From contig WMCF01000111.1 in NCBI GenBank assembly GCA_009792885.1, positions 1,074,492 to 1,138,491 on the forward strand: a stretch of DNA of 64,000 nt, given 5' to 3'. Source of the DNA: Eremophila alpestris peregrina. Its lineage: Eukaryota > Chordata > Aves > Passeriformes > Alaudidae. The translations under genes and the position numbers were made by a program. Of this stretch, positions 46,978-58,812 are shown one piece after another. The notes below the pieces were generated by a model. The model saw only the letters and a program-made list of their open reading frames with translations. It did not search any database and had not been told where the DNA came from. Position 1 is the stretch's first letter. Every line of letters starts with the position of its first letter.

Positions 46978-47310
46978 AAACCATCAGCTCTTGCCCAGGG
47001 GATGTTGATTTTTTTCACTTTGATTTTTTTGTTTTGATGAGTGTGGTAGATAAATTAGATTTTTCTTGCTGTCTGAGTCGGCATTTTGGTCTCACCCTAG
47101 ACTGCAGATACCTACAGAGTGACAATTAGATATTAGAATGGAAACATCTCATTACTCTTCATAAATGATGGCACTTGTTGCACAATTGTGCTCTAAATTT
47201 GACCACAATAATTTAAAATGTTAGTAACACGAGTAACTATTATTTATGTTTTGCAAGGTTTAGATTTTTTTTTCTACTTAAGCACTGGGCTGCTGCTTCA
47301 CTGAACTGGA
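46978..47310. other. Unique AT-rich stretch
   Basis: Nothing recognisable is seen apart from a T-run near 47265-47274. Confidence 0.5.
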
Positions 47311-47482
47311 AGAGGGTGAATTTAGATAAGATATTGGGAAGAAATCCTTCCATGTGAAGGTGGGCAGGCCCTGGCACAGGGTGCACAGAGAAGCTGTGGC
47401 TGTCCCTGGATCCCTGGAAGTGTCCAAGGGCAGGCTGGATGGGGCTTGGAGCACCCTGGGACAGTGGAAGGTGTCCCTGCTG
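47311..47482 (+). mobile_element. CR1 LINE fragment lacking its 3' end
   Basis: It contains AGAGGGTGAATTTAGATAAG, GATATTGGGAAGAAATCCTT, GCCCTGGCACAGGGTGCACA, GCTGTGGCTGTCCCTGGATC and GACAGTGGAAGGTGTCCCTG. It then stops, without the CCATGGCAGGGG segment, the CTTCCAACCC segment or the tail. Most CR1 copies are 5'-truncated, so loss of the 3' end points to a later deletion or rearrangement. Confidence 0.9.
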
Positions 47483-48120
47483 TAGGTGCCCAGTCATGGT
47501 CAGTTTGACATCTCCCAGGTGATAAATTAGGAGGAGGATGAATAGTTTTATCATGTTTTGATGATTGTTCTTTTTATCCTTTCTCTTGTCATGACATTCC
47601 TATTCAGAACATCATTGTTATAAAATAAGGCACATTGTAAACTGCCTGCAGTGTTCACCACAGGAGAATCTCTGTTTTAAGACATTTTTTGTATTCTTTA
47701 ATTACCAAAGAGCATTTAAATTATGAAAGGGCAAGAAAATGCACAGTGAAAATCTGATTTTATATTTTGAATTTAATCAGAGCAATTCAGTGCTGACCTT
47801 CAGTGGCTCTCCTGAATATCCTGGATGAGTTCTATGACTGTGAGATTGCCAAGTCTTTTCTGAAGGTCACAGTCAGGAAGTTACTGAGGGACTAAAACCC
47901 ACAGCTATATTTAATATTTTAAAGATGGTTTTCTTTCCCATGTGAGTAAAAGACTGAGCTGACAAGCTTCCTAGCATGGTGACTTTTGCTTTGGAAGCTC
48001 CACATGATGCCATTTTGTAGAGCAAATGGAATCTCAAAGTATGTAATAGATCAACAAAAATATTTTTAAATTAAAAATTAATTGCTCCTATAATAAGAAT
48101 TTAAATATTTCACATGTGCT
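47483..48120. other. Unique AT-rich stretch
   Basis: No gene or repeat family is recognised. 48058-48085 is an A/T-only run. Confidence 0.5.
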
Positions 48121-48187
48121 TCTTTTTTCTCCTTTTTTTTTTGGTCTTTGTTTTTGTTTTTGTTTTTGTTTTTTGGGTTTTTTTTTC
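48121..48187 (+). repeat. T-rich tract with GTTTTT units
   Basis: After a T/C-rich stretch, GTTTTT-type units repeat four times (about 48149-48174), then a T-run ends in TTTTTCAG. Confidence 0.85.
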
Positions 48188-48426
48188 AGTAGAAATCACT
48201 CCTGTTACTTTCAGCTATGTATTGATAATTCTCTGGAAGATGATGCAGATTTGCAGTGCAGTTGTAAACATGCTGGGAAATTAAACCTCTAGATACAACA
48301 GTGCTGATCAATACATGAAATGTGGAGACTGAGAATCTGCAAAATATTGCAGGAAGCCTTATAATTAGCAAGAAATTCTGAAAAGATTCAGATCTGATTA
48401 AGTTAGAAAATTTTGAATATGTGAAA

Positions 48427-48480
48427 CTATTATTATTATCACTATTATCATTATTATTATTATTATCTGATACTATTATA
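48427..48480 (+). repeat. TTA microsatellite, interrupted
   Basis: ATT/TTA triplets make up most of the segment, with interruptions TCAC, TCA and CTGATAC. A Leu/Ser-rich 188-codon frame (48421-48987) starts here and is not taken as a gene. Confidence 0.85.
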
Positions 48481-48484
48481 GGAA

Positions 48485-48500
48485 ATATATATATATATAT
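48485..48500. repeat. AT dinucleotide repeat, 8 copies
   Basis: Sixteen bases of perfect AT repeat follow the TTA microsatellite closely. Confidence 0.9.
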
Positions 48501-50837
48501 GCCTTTAAAAGAGTTATGGGTTTGGGGGTTCTTTTTGTATTTTTTACATGCACTGATATATATGTACATTGAAAATTACCCCAATATTATTCCCTTTATT
48601 GTGTTGTTTGTAAATTGTCATTTATTTGGCTGTAGAATACTACCCAAAAGGAGTCCAGCTTCCTACTGTTCCTTTCCTCTTTGTCTCCAGAATTATTTTG
48701 GACCCTGGTGGTTCATTATCACTGAGTTTACACATTTGCATAATTACAGCTCTCTATGCCTTTTTTTTGTTACTTTGTGCAGAAATGTTTCAGTGACAGC
48801 ATCCCAAGATCTGAGAGAGCAGGACCCCTGTAAGTCAGTCCAGAAAGCTCCTGTTTTCATGCACAATTTTGTTTCCAAAGCAAACAGAATTGAAGAGATT
48901 CTGGTTACAGAGGCTTTAAGAAAAATGCCCAGCTATAGCCATAAATTCCCTCAATTCTGTTTTGTGTTGAACCTGAGTGTGATTTAGAAATGCAGAATTG
49001 CTGCATTTAGCAACCTAAAGCTGGTCCATTTGAGGAGTTGGCATTGTAAAATGTTAAGAAGATGTAGTTAACTAAAAATGAAATCAGAAACCCAAATAAT
49101 TCAGATTTATGTAGTGTGGCGTATTTTACATCAATATTGCTGCTGTAAAAGCTGAGCATGGACACAATAAATCTGTGTAGTGCTGGTTTAGAACTTACAA
49201 GTATCAAAGGCTTAAGAATTAGGATTTTATTAGAATAATATTCCTAATTATAAGGCCCACAACAAACAGACTTCAAATTACTTTTTATTTGGCAGTTTGA
49301 TTTGATACTTGCAGCAGAGATATTTCCTGTTTGCCACAGAACCTCAGTACAAAATCTTCTGCAATTTCAGGGTGCTCAAATATTAGGGAGTGTTTCAGTT
49401 TCCTTAGAAATTATCCAGCAGTTCATTTACACAATGGAAATTTATTTATTTATTGGTTGGGAAACTCGGAATGGTTTATCAACATCCTGTGCAAAACAGA
49501 TGAAGCCAAGATTTCAGATCCTGGTGGTCTGGGTGCTCAAAGATAGGCTGAGCATGATGTGAACAGGGACAGCCAGGGTGAGCAGGGATGTGGGATGCTT
49601 CTAAAGAGAATTCCCTGCATAAAAAAGGAGATTTGAACTGGTTGGCCAATGCTTGAAATGAATAAATATCAAGTGAGTGAGTGATACCTAATTACACTGA
49701 ATGAGTCTTGCTCTGTTGAGGCAGGAAGGGAAAATGTTTGTGGATTTTGGTTTCCCCCCAGCTCTGGATAGGCTGTGTGCACTGAATCCCTCTGATTGAG
49801 GCAAAATAAAACAAGGTGCCTCCAAATATTTACAGTTGCTGTGATGTGTTTTTCTGTGATAGTTCTGAGCAGCATGATCAGGAAAGCCTTGTACATTTAT
49901 AAATATCAAACTTAAGAATTCTAAGTGCTCACTTTGATAGAGTTATGTTTCACTCAGTGTCCCTGCTGCTTTGAAGTTTGAGGTAGATGATAACAAAAGA
50001 GATTTTTTTTCCTCCTCTAATCACTGTTTCTGACAAATTCAGAGCTGATGGAATATGTCATTAAGAAAGAAAGTAAAAAGAACAAGCAGAACCACTGCTT
50101 TGTGCCATTAAGGTGTTGTTTTGTTTTTCCTTTACTTGGGTGACATTTTGGGGATAGGCTGCAATTATTTGTTGAATATTGTGCTTTGGAGTTGAAGAAG
50201 AAAGAGATGTTCTCTCATTCTTTTGTTCTCCAGTGTTGATGATAATATTCAGTACATGTTCTTTTATTTCCCTTTGATATCTCATTATTTGTATACTGCT
50301 ACATCTCTATTGGATCAGTTAAATATTGCTGCTTATTTCACCTCCTTAACCTGTTTTTCTCTAGAAATTTCTAACTGCCCTCACAAGATCCTGACTCCAG
50401 GCTTCTCTTTGCCTTTTCCCACTTCCTTCCTCTTGGTTTTAGTTCTGGAGAGCCACATGAACACCTTTGGTACTACTTCCTATTACAAAACTAAGACAAA
50501 TTAACGAGATCTACTTTTGTTCCTCTCTTTTTTTGGGACTTTTTTTGGCTGTTTAAGGCTGTAACACTTCTCTGCAGAGTTACAATATAAATCACACCCA
50601 GTTAACCTTCCCAACCCTTCTGCCAAAGGCAATAAAAAGCCAATGTGGCAGAAATGGAAATAAATAAATAAAAATAAAAAAAAAGATTAAAACATTAGGC
50701 TATCAAATACATTCATTTCTGCCATAAGGTAATTTACCATTTATTGTTACAAGCTGGGCAGAAAGTTAATAACCCTAAAAAAGAGTAGAAGAAAAAGTGC
50801 TTTTCTCTCCTTTAGTGTGTTTGTTTCTATGAGGGGA
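48501..50837. other. Unique AT-rich non-coding stretch
   Basis: No gene or repeat family is recognised. A long frame from 48421 to 48987 has no start context, domain or splice support. Confidence 0.5.
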
Positions 50838-50960
50838 CATGAAATATCATCTTCAATATCATCCAGTCCCACCCCCTGCCATGGGCAGGGACCCCTTCCA
50901 CTATCCCAGGATGCTCCCAGCCCCATCCAACCTGGCCTGGAACACTTCCAGGGATGGGAT
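50838..50960 (-). mobile_element. CR1 LINE fragment lacking its 3' tail
   Basis: The + strand reads CATCCAGTCCCACCCCCTGC, CATGGGCAGGGACCCCTTCC, CTATCCCAGGATGCTC, CCATCCAACCTGGCCTGG and AACACTTCCAGGGATGGG. The outer GGTTTGGGTTGGAAGGGACC and tail are missing. The first bases hold a near-duplicated ATATCATCTTCA/ATATCATCC. Confidence 0.88.
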
Positions 50961-52065
50961 TTATTTAAATTAATCATAGTCCTGCATTATTGTATTGTAT
51001 TATATTGCAAAAGAAAAGAGAAAAAATACTCAGAGGAGTATAAAAACATTCTTTCTGTTCCCTTAGAGCTTTACAGAACCAAGTGTATTCCAGTGCAATC
51101 ACTGCAGGTTGCACATTTGAAAACAGGGGAGGTGATCACTGAGATCAGCAGAGCTCCTGGAAGCTGCATTTGTGATCTTTCACCAATCTGATTGATTTCA
51201 GTGACTGATCCAATTTCCAGCAGCTCATGCCCAAGTCGAGCTCAGGAACAGGGAGGAGATTCATGGTGCTTTGCCTTGCTTAAATCACTGAACCAAAATT
51301 TTCTCTCAAGCAGAAAGCAGGCTTGAACCAAAATTGCTCCTTTCAGCCATCATTTATCATGATAAAGAGAAATATCACATAACAGAGAGCTGGAATTACC
51401 AGTGCTCCATGTACAAAGAAGCAAGGCTGAGAGAGAAGAGTCTATTGAACTCCTTTAATCTCTGCTCAAAAAAAAAATCCATGCACCTTGCACGTGCATT
51501 TTTAGTACATGTTTGTGCTCCCTGCTATTCTGCTTCTCTGCTTGAATTTATTTGTACCATATATAACAACATAATTGTTTAATTTTTTGATCATTTTTAT
51601 GCATTCAAAATTATACTCAAGTTTCTGCAGGAACTGGTAGACTCATAGCAATAGGAGGCTGTGGAAATATTTCAGAACAAAACAGCAAAAATTATTGTTG
51701 TTTTTATTTATGATTTTTGAAAGGTTTGTTTGGTTTTTGTTCTCCTCTTGTGCCCTTGAACTGGGTACTTGTAGTGGAATGGCAAAAAGATATAATTGAA
51801 TCAAAAAGAACATGCTCTGTTGAAAGGAACTTCAAAGCTATGATTAAATGTACTTACAATAATTAGTTTCAAAGCATTCTAATTCCTAGCAGTGTTTGAA
51901 GAATTCAGCACCTAATGAAGTAAAATAAATGACACACCACTTTGTTCATTGAATAACCAATTTTCCTCTCCTAACCACCATTTATCAACAGAGCCTTTCA
52001 CCAGAAAACTTCCCAGCCTTCTTTTAAATCAAATCAGCCCCAAGCACACTCCTTGTACCCCCTCC
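50961..52065. other. Unique AT-rich non-coding stretch
   Basis: No gene or repeat family is recognised. GCACGTGC at about 51491-51498 is an E-box palindrome. Confidence 0.5.
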
Positions 52066-52079
52066 CACACACACACACA
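52066..52079 (+). repeat. CA microsatellite, 7 copies
   Basis: Fourteen bases of perfect CA repeat in a C-rich context. Confidence 0.9.
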
Positions 52080-53170
52080 AAATATCACACCCTGCTTGGG
52101 TTCTAATGCACAAAACCCAACAGTTTGGATTAAGAATTGACTCAAGAGAAGGGAAATGTTCTCTAATGCTTTGCTTTAAAGAACTCCTGATAATATCAAT
52201 GGAAGAGAACAAATCACATTTCCCCAATTCTTTTTTTCTGATGTTCTCAAGTAATGCTAAATTGAGATGTTCTGTGTGTTACATCATTTGAAATGTAATT
52301 TTTTGAGAAGGAAACAGGAAATTTGGTATTTGTCATCGTTGATTCATAGCAGATCAATAGGTCAGTGTTCTGGATGACTGAAGCAAAAACTGCAGTATTT
52401 ATATATCCACAAGTAATCTTCCTGGCAGTGAAAATAATCTCATATTTTGACCAAAGGATGTGAACTATCATGGGATTCCCACCCCAGAAACACATTTCAG
52501 CAGCAACAAGAAAATTTAGGGCAGAAACTGAGAAAAATTGAGATGTTTTCATGAGATGTTTGTTACTGCAATGAGTTGGTGATCTCATAGTCTGGCTAGC
52601 TTGTGTTTTATATATTTCAAGTACAATGAGAAAGTAAATTTGCTTGAAATGGTGATGGAATAGAGATGATTTTCAGTAAAAGTGAAAGAGGCAGCTGCTC
52701 TTCTGCCTCTTGTCCCTTTGGAAATGCAAAAAACTGAGCTAGAACTGGACTTCCTGTAGAACTGGGAGAATTCAGCCCACAGGAAATCCCTGACACCACT
52801 GGCACCTCAAAATCAGAAAAAACAAATAAAAAGGAAAGACACTTGGTTGTTCCCAGTGAGTCTGAAGTTATTAATGTCCTTCATTTGGGTTTAATTTCTT
52901 ACTGTCTTCTGAGATCAGGCTGGATTATTTTTCCCAAAGTGGGATTAGAGTTACTAACTGCCCAGTAATTTAACAACAAACCATTGTGCCCATTCATCTT
53001 CCTGTTTTAGAATCAAAATAATTTATTAAGTTTATTCTACTGCAGTTTGTAGGATTTCTCAAAGATCTGTGCAACTTGAAGACTTAGGATCAACCAAGGA
53101 AGATCCCCACTTTCTCCTCCAGTTTGATATTTTTTATTTTTTGGAGGATTGGACCCAGCATTTACTCTTC
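52080..53170. other. Unique AT-rich non-coding stretch
   Basis: No gene or repeat family is recognised. Confidence 0.5.
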
Positions 53171-53219
53171 CATTTAGTTATTTATTTAGTTATTTAGTTG
53201 TAATTTAGTTATTTAGTTG
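53171..53219 (+). repeat. TTTAGTTA tandem repeat
   Basis: About six copies of ATTTAGTT or ATTTATTTAGTT follow one another, with one interruption (GTA). Confidence 0.85.
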
Positions 53220-53698
53220 GATTATCATTTGTCTAGGTATATTTGTGTCTACAGGGGCTGTCTGAATTTGGAGTTTTCATGCTCTCTGTGCTCACACTTG
53301 TGAGCAATATCTGTAACCATTCCTGGGCCTGTTAATTTGAACAACAGAAATTTATGAGTGATACAGTTTGGAGTAAGTGTTTACTGTATTAGGCAGGTGC
53401 TGTAGCAAAATTCAGAATACACCAGCAGATGAATTAAATAACAATTTTGAGAAAAAATATGACTTATTTATTGCTAAAGACCCCAGAATATCAAAATGAG
53501 TTTACATCCACTTTCAAAATGTTAATTTTCTGTCTTTGGGAAGCTGGAGGCACTATTTAAGCAACTTTTCTCATTAATATTCCATTTATAATGAGTATTG
53601 TGCAGATACCTTTAAACCCCCTGGGAATATTTTGTCATGGATTAGTCTTTGACATAAGAGTTCAGTTTGGTAAATTAATGAAAAAGCAATATTTATAT
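53220..53698. other. Unique AT-rich stretch
   Basis: Nothing recognisable is seen. Confidence 0.5.
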
Positions 53699-53730
53699 GT
53701 GTGTGTGTGTATGTGTGTGCTTGTGTGTTA
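53699..53730 (+). repeat. TG microsatellite, interrupted
   Basis: GT repeats with A and C interruptions (GTGTGTGTGTATGTGTGTGC, then TTGTGTGT). Confidence 0.9.
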
Positions 53731-54302
53731 TATAGAATAATCTAAATAAACATATTGTAATAATTATGTTTTACTACCAGATGTAGGCAGAAAAGATAAG
53801 TGGGGGTAACAGAGCAATAATGGCCCAAATGAATGAAATTTTGGAAATTAAAAAAATGGAAGGAGAGGCTCTTTCAGTGCTCTGCATTGCTGACTGTCAT
53901 TCTGTGTTGATTATTCAGTGTGGATTAGTTACTGAAGAAATCCCAGCAAGAAATGCAGAGTTTACTCTGAATCTGCTCTTCACTGAGGACAGAAAGGATT
54001 AGAGCTTTATTTTCTTATAAAATTGTAATGAATGGTCTCAGCAAACCTCATGATTGCTGCATTAATTGTTACTGTAACTCTGGACAAGGCACTGAATGCA
54101 TTAGAAGAAAAATCCCCTGTAAAAGTTGTTCTTACTTGAGTTTGAAAGCTTTGCTTTCTCTGTTGCTGTGCAGAAATTTTAGGACTATTCTTGGCTATTC
54201 CATACTTTTGTTTTGATTTTTTTTTTTTTTTTGCTTCCTATATAGAAAATACATTCTGTTCTGCTCATACTGAATTATCAGCCCTAAATATACACACATA
54301 TA
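53731..54302. other. Unique AT-rich stretch
   Basis: A 60-codon open frame at 53820-54002 begins in a fair start context (AATAATGG) but has no recognisable domain. A T-run lies at 54217-54231. Confidence 0.45.
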
Positions 54303-54320
54303 TACATATATATATATGTA
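54303..54320. repeat. 18-bp perfect palindrome in an AT repeat
   Basis: TACATATATATATATGTA is its own reverse complement and lies in a TA-rich run that begins about 54288. Confidence 0.95.
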
Positions 54321-55612
54321 CACCCATGGAAGCTGCTGCTTCTGTATTCCCAGCTCTGGAGGAAACCTGCTGAACTAGACTTGCTTTTTTTCTGCAATCC
54401 AATCTGCCCAATGAATTGCCCAGATTCCTTGGAAAACAGCTTCTAATAAGATTCCCACGACTTTGAGAAAACATAGAACAGCACAGGCAACAGGAGGTGT
54501 CTGGGAGGAAAATTTATCCCTGGAACAAGTGTGAAGTGATTTTTCCCTAGAATGCTTCCCCAGCCTGAGCTAAAGCACGGCTTGTAAAGGAAGAGGAGAC
54601 TGAAAATGGAAATGAATTTGGTAAAAAGTCAGGGGACAGGTTTTATTTCCATCCCTCTTGTGCAGGTGTAAAGAAGGTGCATGATGGGCACAGCACTGCT
54701 ACTCTCTGTTGAGTTTTTGGTAACTAAATCCAAATTTCTATTGGGATACATAAAAAGACGTTGTCATTACTTCATTTCTAAGGTGGTTCCATACATGTGT
54801 TCTTCAAAATGGAGACATACATTTATGCTGACTTAGTGTTATATTTCAGAAGTTGAAGCAGATTCAGTTTGTTTTTCCTAAAATTTAAAGTTTACTGTTC
54901 TATCAGCTTTTTTTTTTCCTCTAGAAAATACACCTTTATTGAAAGACATAAAAGTGCAGAGATGTGCCATGGAAAGTGCTTGCAAATGTCTTTACTCCTT
55001 TATTGCTTTTTAACATATTCCCATGATTTTTGTCTTCAGTGAGTCAATGGATTCTTTTATTTCTTTGGGTTATTAAGCAGCATCACAAACAAGTTATAAA
55101 GAACTGAAAAAGTTCAAAGGAGAGTTTTCAGTGTGTCTGTTCCCCCTTTATATTTCCAGAGATGGTGTCCAAGGCTGTGAGGAGTTCACAGCACTGAGCC
55201 CTCTGGTTTTATATTGTATTTCTGCTTTTTGGTATTAAAGCTGAGTTGTGCCATTTAATGCTCTCCTGGAAAGTGCAGAATTGATATTTTGTGGTGATTA
55301 GGATTGGTTCAGAGCGTGGTCAGGAAAGGGAAGAACATATTCTCAGCTACCAGGAGCTCTGGGCCTCATGACCTCTTGTTAGGTAATTTTCCTCAAAGAT
55401 TAGGAACAAAAATTGGTGAAATGGGACTCAGTCAATGCATCTGGGATCTTGACACAATCTCTGAGGCTGTGTAAATCTGCATAAATCAGCACTCTCACAG
55501 AAAATCGAAGTTTTAGACAAATTTAGTTATTTTCTTGTTAGTCTTCTTGCATAGAATAAACCCTTTTGTTTTTCTACTGGACAGATACAATAGATATCTT
55601 GAGATAAATCTT
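54321..55612. other. Unique non-coding stretch
   Basis: No gene or repeat family is recognised. Confidence 0.5.
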
Positions 55613-56115
55613 TTATATCATAAGAATGCAGAATTTTGGGCTTCTAGCTCTACTCTTTTCTTCCTCCAAAATAATCTTTTGGGGTCTGCTTTGCTGGGTT
55701 TTATTTTTTTCTAAAAGTATTTTGTTCAATATTGATTTATGTAGCGCTGACTTAAGCCTGAGAAAATTATGGGCACCTCTGCAACAGCCCTTTGACCTGA
55801 AATTCCCTGGTCTCAGTCCCCTTGAGAGCTCCAAAATATATCTTCAACTTCAACTAAATTGCTTCCTCTTGGAGCTGTTTCCCTCCCTCCAGATCCACTC
55901 CAGGCTCCAGCTATTCCCTTTGGAAGCTGGAGGTGATGGTGGGGAGGCTCAGCTCTGTTGTTGGGGCTGCTTTTATGGGATTGGGATAAATAACTCCAAG
56001 ACAAGAAACAGGAATTCACTTTTTGGTGTACAGCTGGGAAATAGCAACCAGAGGGAAGAGGTTTGTTGGAAGACCTGGTCCAGTTTTATTTCCAGAACAG
56101 TAAAGTCATAGGTAA
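55613..56115. other. Unassigned segment with long open frame, possible LTR
   Basis: A 161-codon frame runs on the + strand at 55626-56111 (Leu/Phe/Ser-rich, no domain). The second half is GC-richer (GGAAGCTGGAGGTGATGG, CTGTTGTTGGGGCTGC). On the minus strand the order CCCATAAAAGCAGCCCC then AATAAAACC-type signals would suit an LTR promoter and polyadenylation region, but I see no TG..CA termini and no flanking duplication. Neither reading is firm. Confidence 0.25.
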
Positions 56116-57969
56116 GGATTGAAAGGAGTAGCTAATAGGTAATGATTCCAAGACAGAGAAATAAATAACTCTTGGTTTAGTGGGTTTTTCTTCTTACAAT
56201 TCTGTTTTTGTACAGAAAAAGAAAGCAGATTGTCCTTGACTACTTCAGCAATGTTACAAAAGAAGTAATTGTTTCAACATACATAAAATCAAATATAGGA
56301 GTAAAGACAAGTGCTGGCTAGATGAATGAGAGGACTTTTATGGGATATTGTTTTCCTTTTTTATGTCAAAGGCAAGTCCTGCTTGCCACTGTGCTGTTGG
56401 GTTTTACAGAAAGCAGATCAGAGTTTGCAAATTACAGATTTACATCTTAACCACACTGGAATTGTTCAAGGAAAAGTTAGGAAAATTAATCATCTGTGAA
56501 GGTTACAGGTTCTCTTGTTACTGAAAATCAGTGAGCTGACCTGTATTCCTCAAGTTGTACTGTAGATCAAAGAAACAAAAATACAATTATTTCCAGAGGT
56601 CATCCTAAAGTCAGAACAAATAAAAAAATAAGGCATATATATACATGACAAATATATTCAGTTGTATATCTGCAGATTGTCTTGTGTCAGTGACAGTGCT
56701 GCCCTCAGGTTGTTCTTGAGGCTCACCTTGGATATTTGGATCTGATCACCAAAACTCACAGCACAGACACTCAGCACTATTGCAAGGTCTGGTGATAACT
56801 GCAAATGTCTTTGTATCTGGAATCCTTTGTTCTGCCTTCTGTAACTCTTAGGTAAAGTGAAAGATGTGGAAAATCTGAAAAACAATGGGCCATAAATGAC
56901 AGAGGGACATTAATAATTAAATGCATTGCAAGTTTAAAAAAAAAAGAAATCCACTACAGCAATTCTTAATGATACCTTCCATGGACCATTTAAGTCAATG
57001 AATTTCAAGTGCAACCATTTGTGCCAAACAAGGTTAAAATGGCTGAAAGAGTGACTGTATTTTAATGTGCTAGAAAGGAATTAGAAGCGACCAGCAGTCC
57101 ATAAAAATACCATCCTTCAGCTCAGAATGCTCTGGACATTTCCAGGGAAAGCTTTAGCCAATCCCAGGGCAATAACTCTGGAGCTGCAGTAAAGGTTGAT
57201 GTCATTGTAGGACTGGGGCTTCCTCAGTTCAGATTCCAGCCCATTCCTCTAGTCAGAAATGAAGTTTCTTCACTCTTTAAAGATGTATTGTATTTTAAAC
57301 TTTTCCATTTACTTCATTCACTTAATATACAGCTCATTTGTCTAATTGCTGGTGACGTGGAATTCAGTATTTAGTTTATTGAAAGGGATATGCCACATCC
57401 ATTTACTTTGTTTATCTACACATTTGCAAATAGTTGACAATAAATAGTGATTAGTGTTATATGTTCCATTCTGGCATTGCCATTAACCCTTTGACTGGCA
57501 GGATTTTGCTGATGCCCAGTATTTTTATGTGTTGCATTGCTTCAGCTCTCTGAGCTCACCAATACTTTTGTCCTCCCAGTAGTAATTTAATCGTGTAAAA
57601 CCCATCAGCAGCAATTCAACCCAGATATTTCATTACCTCTATGTTGAATTAAAATGTAGCTTTTTTCTTTTCTTAAATCAATGGGTTTAGAATTGGATTG
57701 AAGTCTGAGATTCAGATGAGTTCCAGCTCTTGGAGTGGGGCAGATTGTGTTATCACAGAGAAATTTAATATTTGGTGTCCCAGGCATCCCATCCCTCACA
57801 GGCAGAGGGATTGCAGTGCTGTGTGTAGAGCTGGCACAAATCCTTTGGTCAGGGGCCCTGCCAGGTCCTTGCAGCTGAAAAATCACATGTGAAAAATCAC
57901 TTGATGGGAGTCCAGAAAGGGGAACAAAACTTTGCCAGAGCAGAGTGAACATGGGAGCAAAGCTGGGTG
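56116..57969. other. Unique AT-rich non-coding stretch
   Basis: No gene or repeat family is recognised. A run of 13 A lies at about 56937-56945 and onward. Confidence 0.5.
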
Positions 57970-58025
57970 ATCTCTCCTCCTTCCCTTCCCTCTGTTCCCA
58001 TCTTCATCTCTCCTCTCTCTCCTTT
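57970..58025 (-). repeat. Pyrimidine-rich tract (purine-rich on minus strand)
   Basis: TCTCTCCTCCTTCCCTTCCC and TCTCCTCTCTCTCCTTT flank a few G and A interruptions. It is a low-complexity tract. Confidence 0.7.
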
Positions 58026-58677
58026 GTGCAGGATCCTGTGCTTGCTTTTAAAAGAGGAATAGTTTTCGATTCCAGTTCTTCCTAATTGTCTCTTTTTATC
58101 ATCAAATCCTGTCATATTTGACAAGCAGGAAAGAAAGGAGTTTGCTCACAAGTTTCTTAGGAGCAACACGAAGTGGGGAGGAGTCATTCTCAGAAAGTGA
58201 GAAAAGTTGCTTATGTGTTTTCTTTCTAATCATTTTTAGTTTAGTTTTTCTTTTTTTTTAATTTCCCCATGGCTGCTCAGCATCTTGTTCTGAGCAGCAG
58301 CAGAGGCACTGCATCTCTCAGGCTTAGGAGGGAACTACAGCACTGATATTCTTGCTTTCATGTTTCAGCAGTTATCTTTGCAACTAGAAATGACAGAACC
58401 TCTTTTAAATACCATTTCAAATAAAAGCTGCAATTCTGGAGACATTGATGACAATCATGTGGGAAGGATTGCTACTTACCGTGAAAATATGGCTTTGTTA
58501 AGCTTCAGATAAGAAATGAATGAGATTATTAAAGACAAAAAAATGGGTTTATTCCTTTTTCTGTTATTAATGAGTGTGATTTGATAAATACATGGTAAGT
58601 TTTGGAATGACAGATCTGCTCCTGACACAGCAGGCTTTATACAAAATGAAGATTAACATCAAAAGTAAAAGAGAAAA
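58026..58677. other. Unique AT-rich non-coding stretch
   Basis: No gene or repeat family is recognised. Confidence 0.5.
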
Positions 58678-58812
58678 ATCACAGAATCATGGAATGGTTT
58701 GGGCTGGAAAGGACTTTTAAAGGTCATCCAATTCCACCCCCTGGGCACCTTCCACTGAACCAGGTTGCCCCAAGCCCTGTCCAGCATGGCCATGAACATT
58801 TCCAGGGAAAAA
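58678..58812 (-). mobile_element. CR1 LINE fragment, 3' end
   Basis: The + strand reads ATCACAGAATCATGGAATGG, TTTGGGCTGGAAAGGACTTT, CATCCAATTCCACCCCCTGG, GCACCTTCCACTGAACCAGG and CCAAGCCCTGTCCAGCATGG. The ATGGGCAGGGACACC segment is shortened by an internal deletion at about 58744. The tail at its left marks the 3' end. Confidence 0.92.

Noticed and set aside
48421..48987. 188-codon open frame, the longest in the window
   Set aside because: It begins in TTA and AT microsatellites and continues through AT-rich unique sequence with no domain, splice site or codon pattern.
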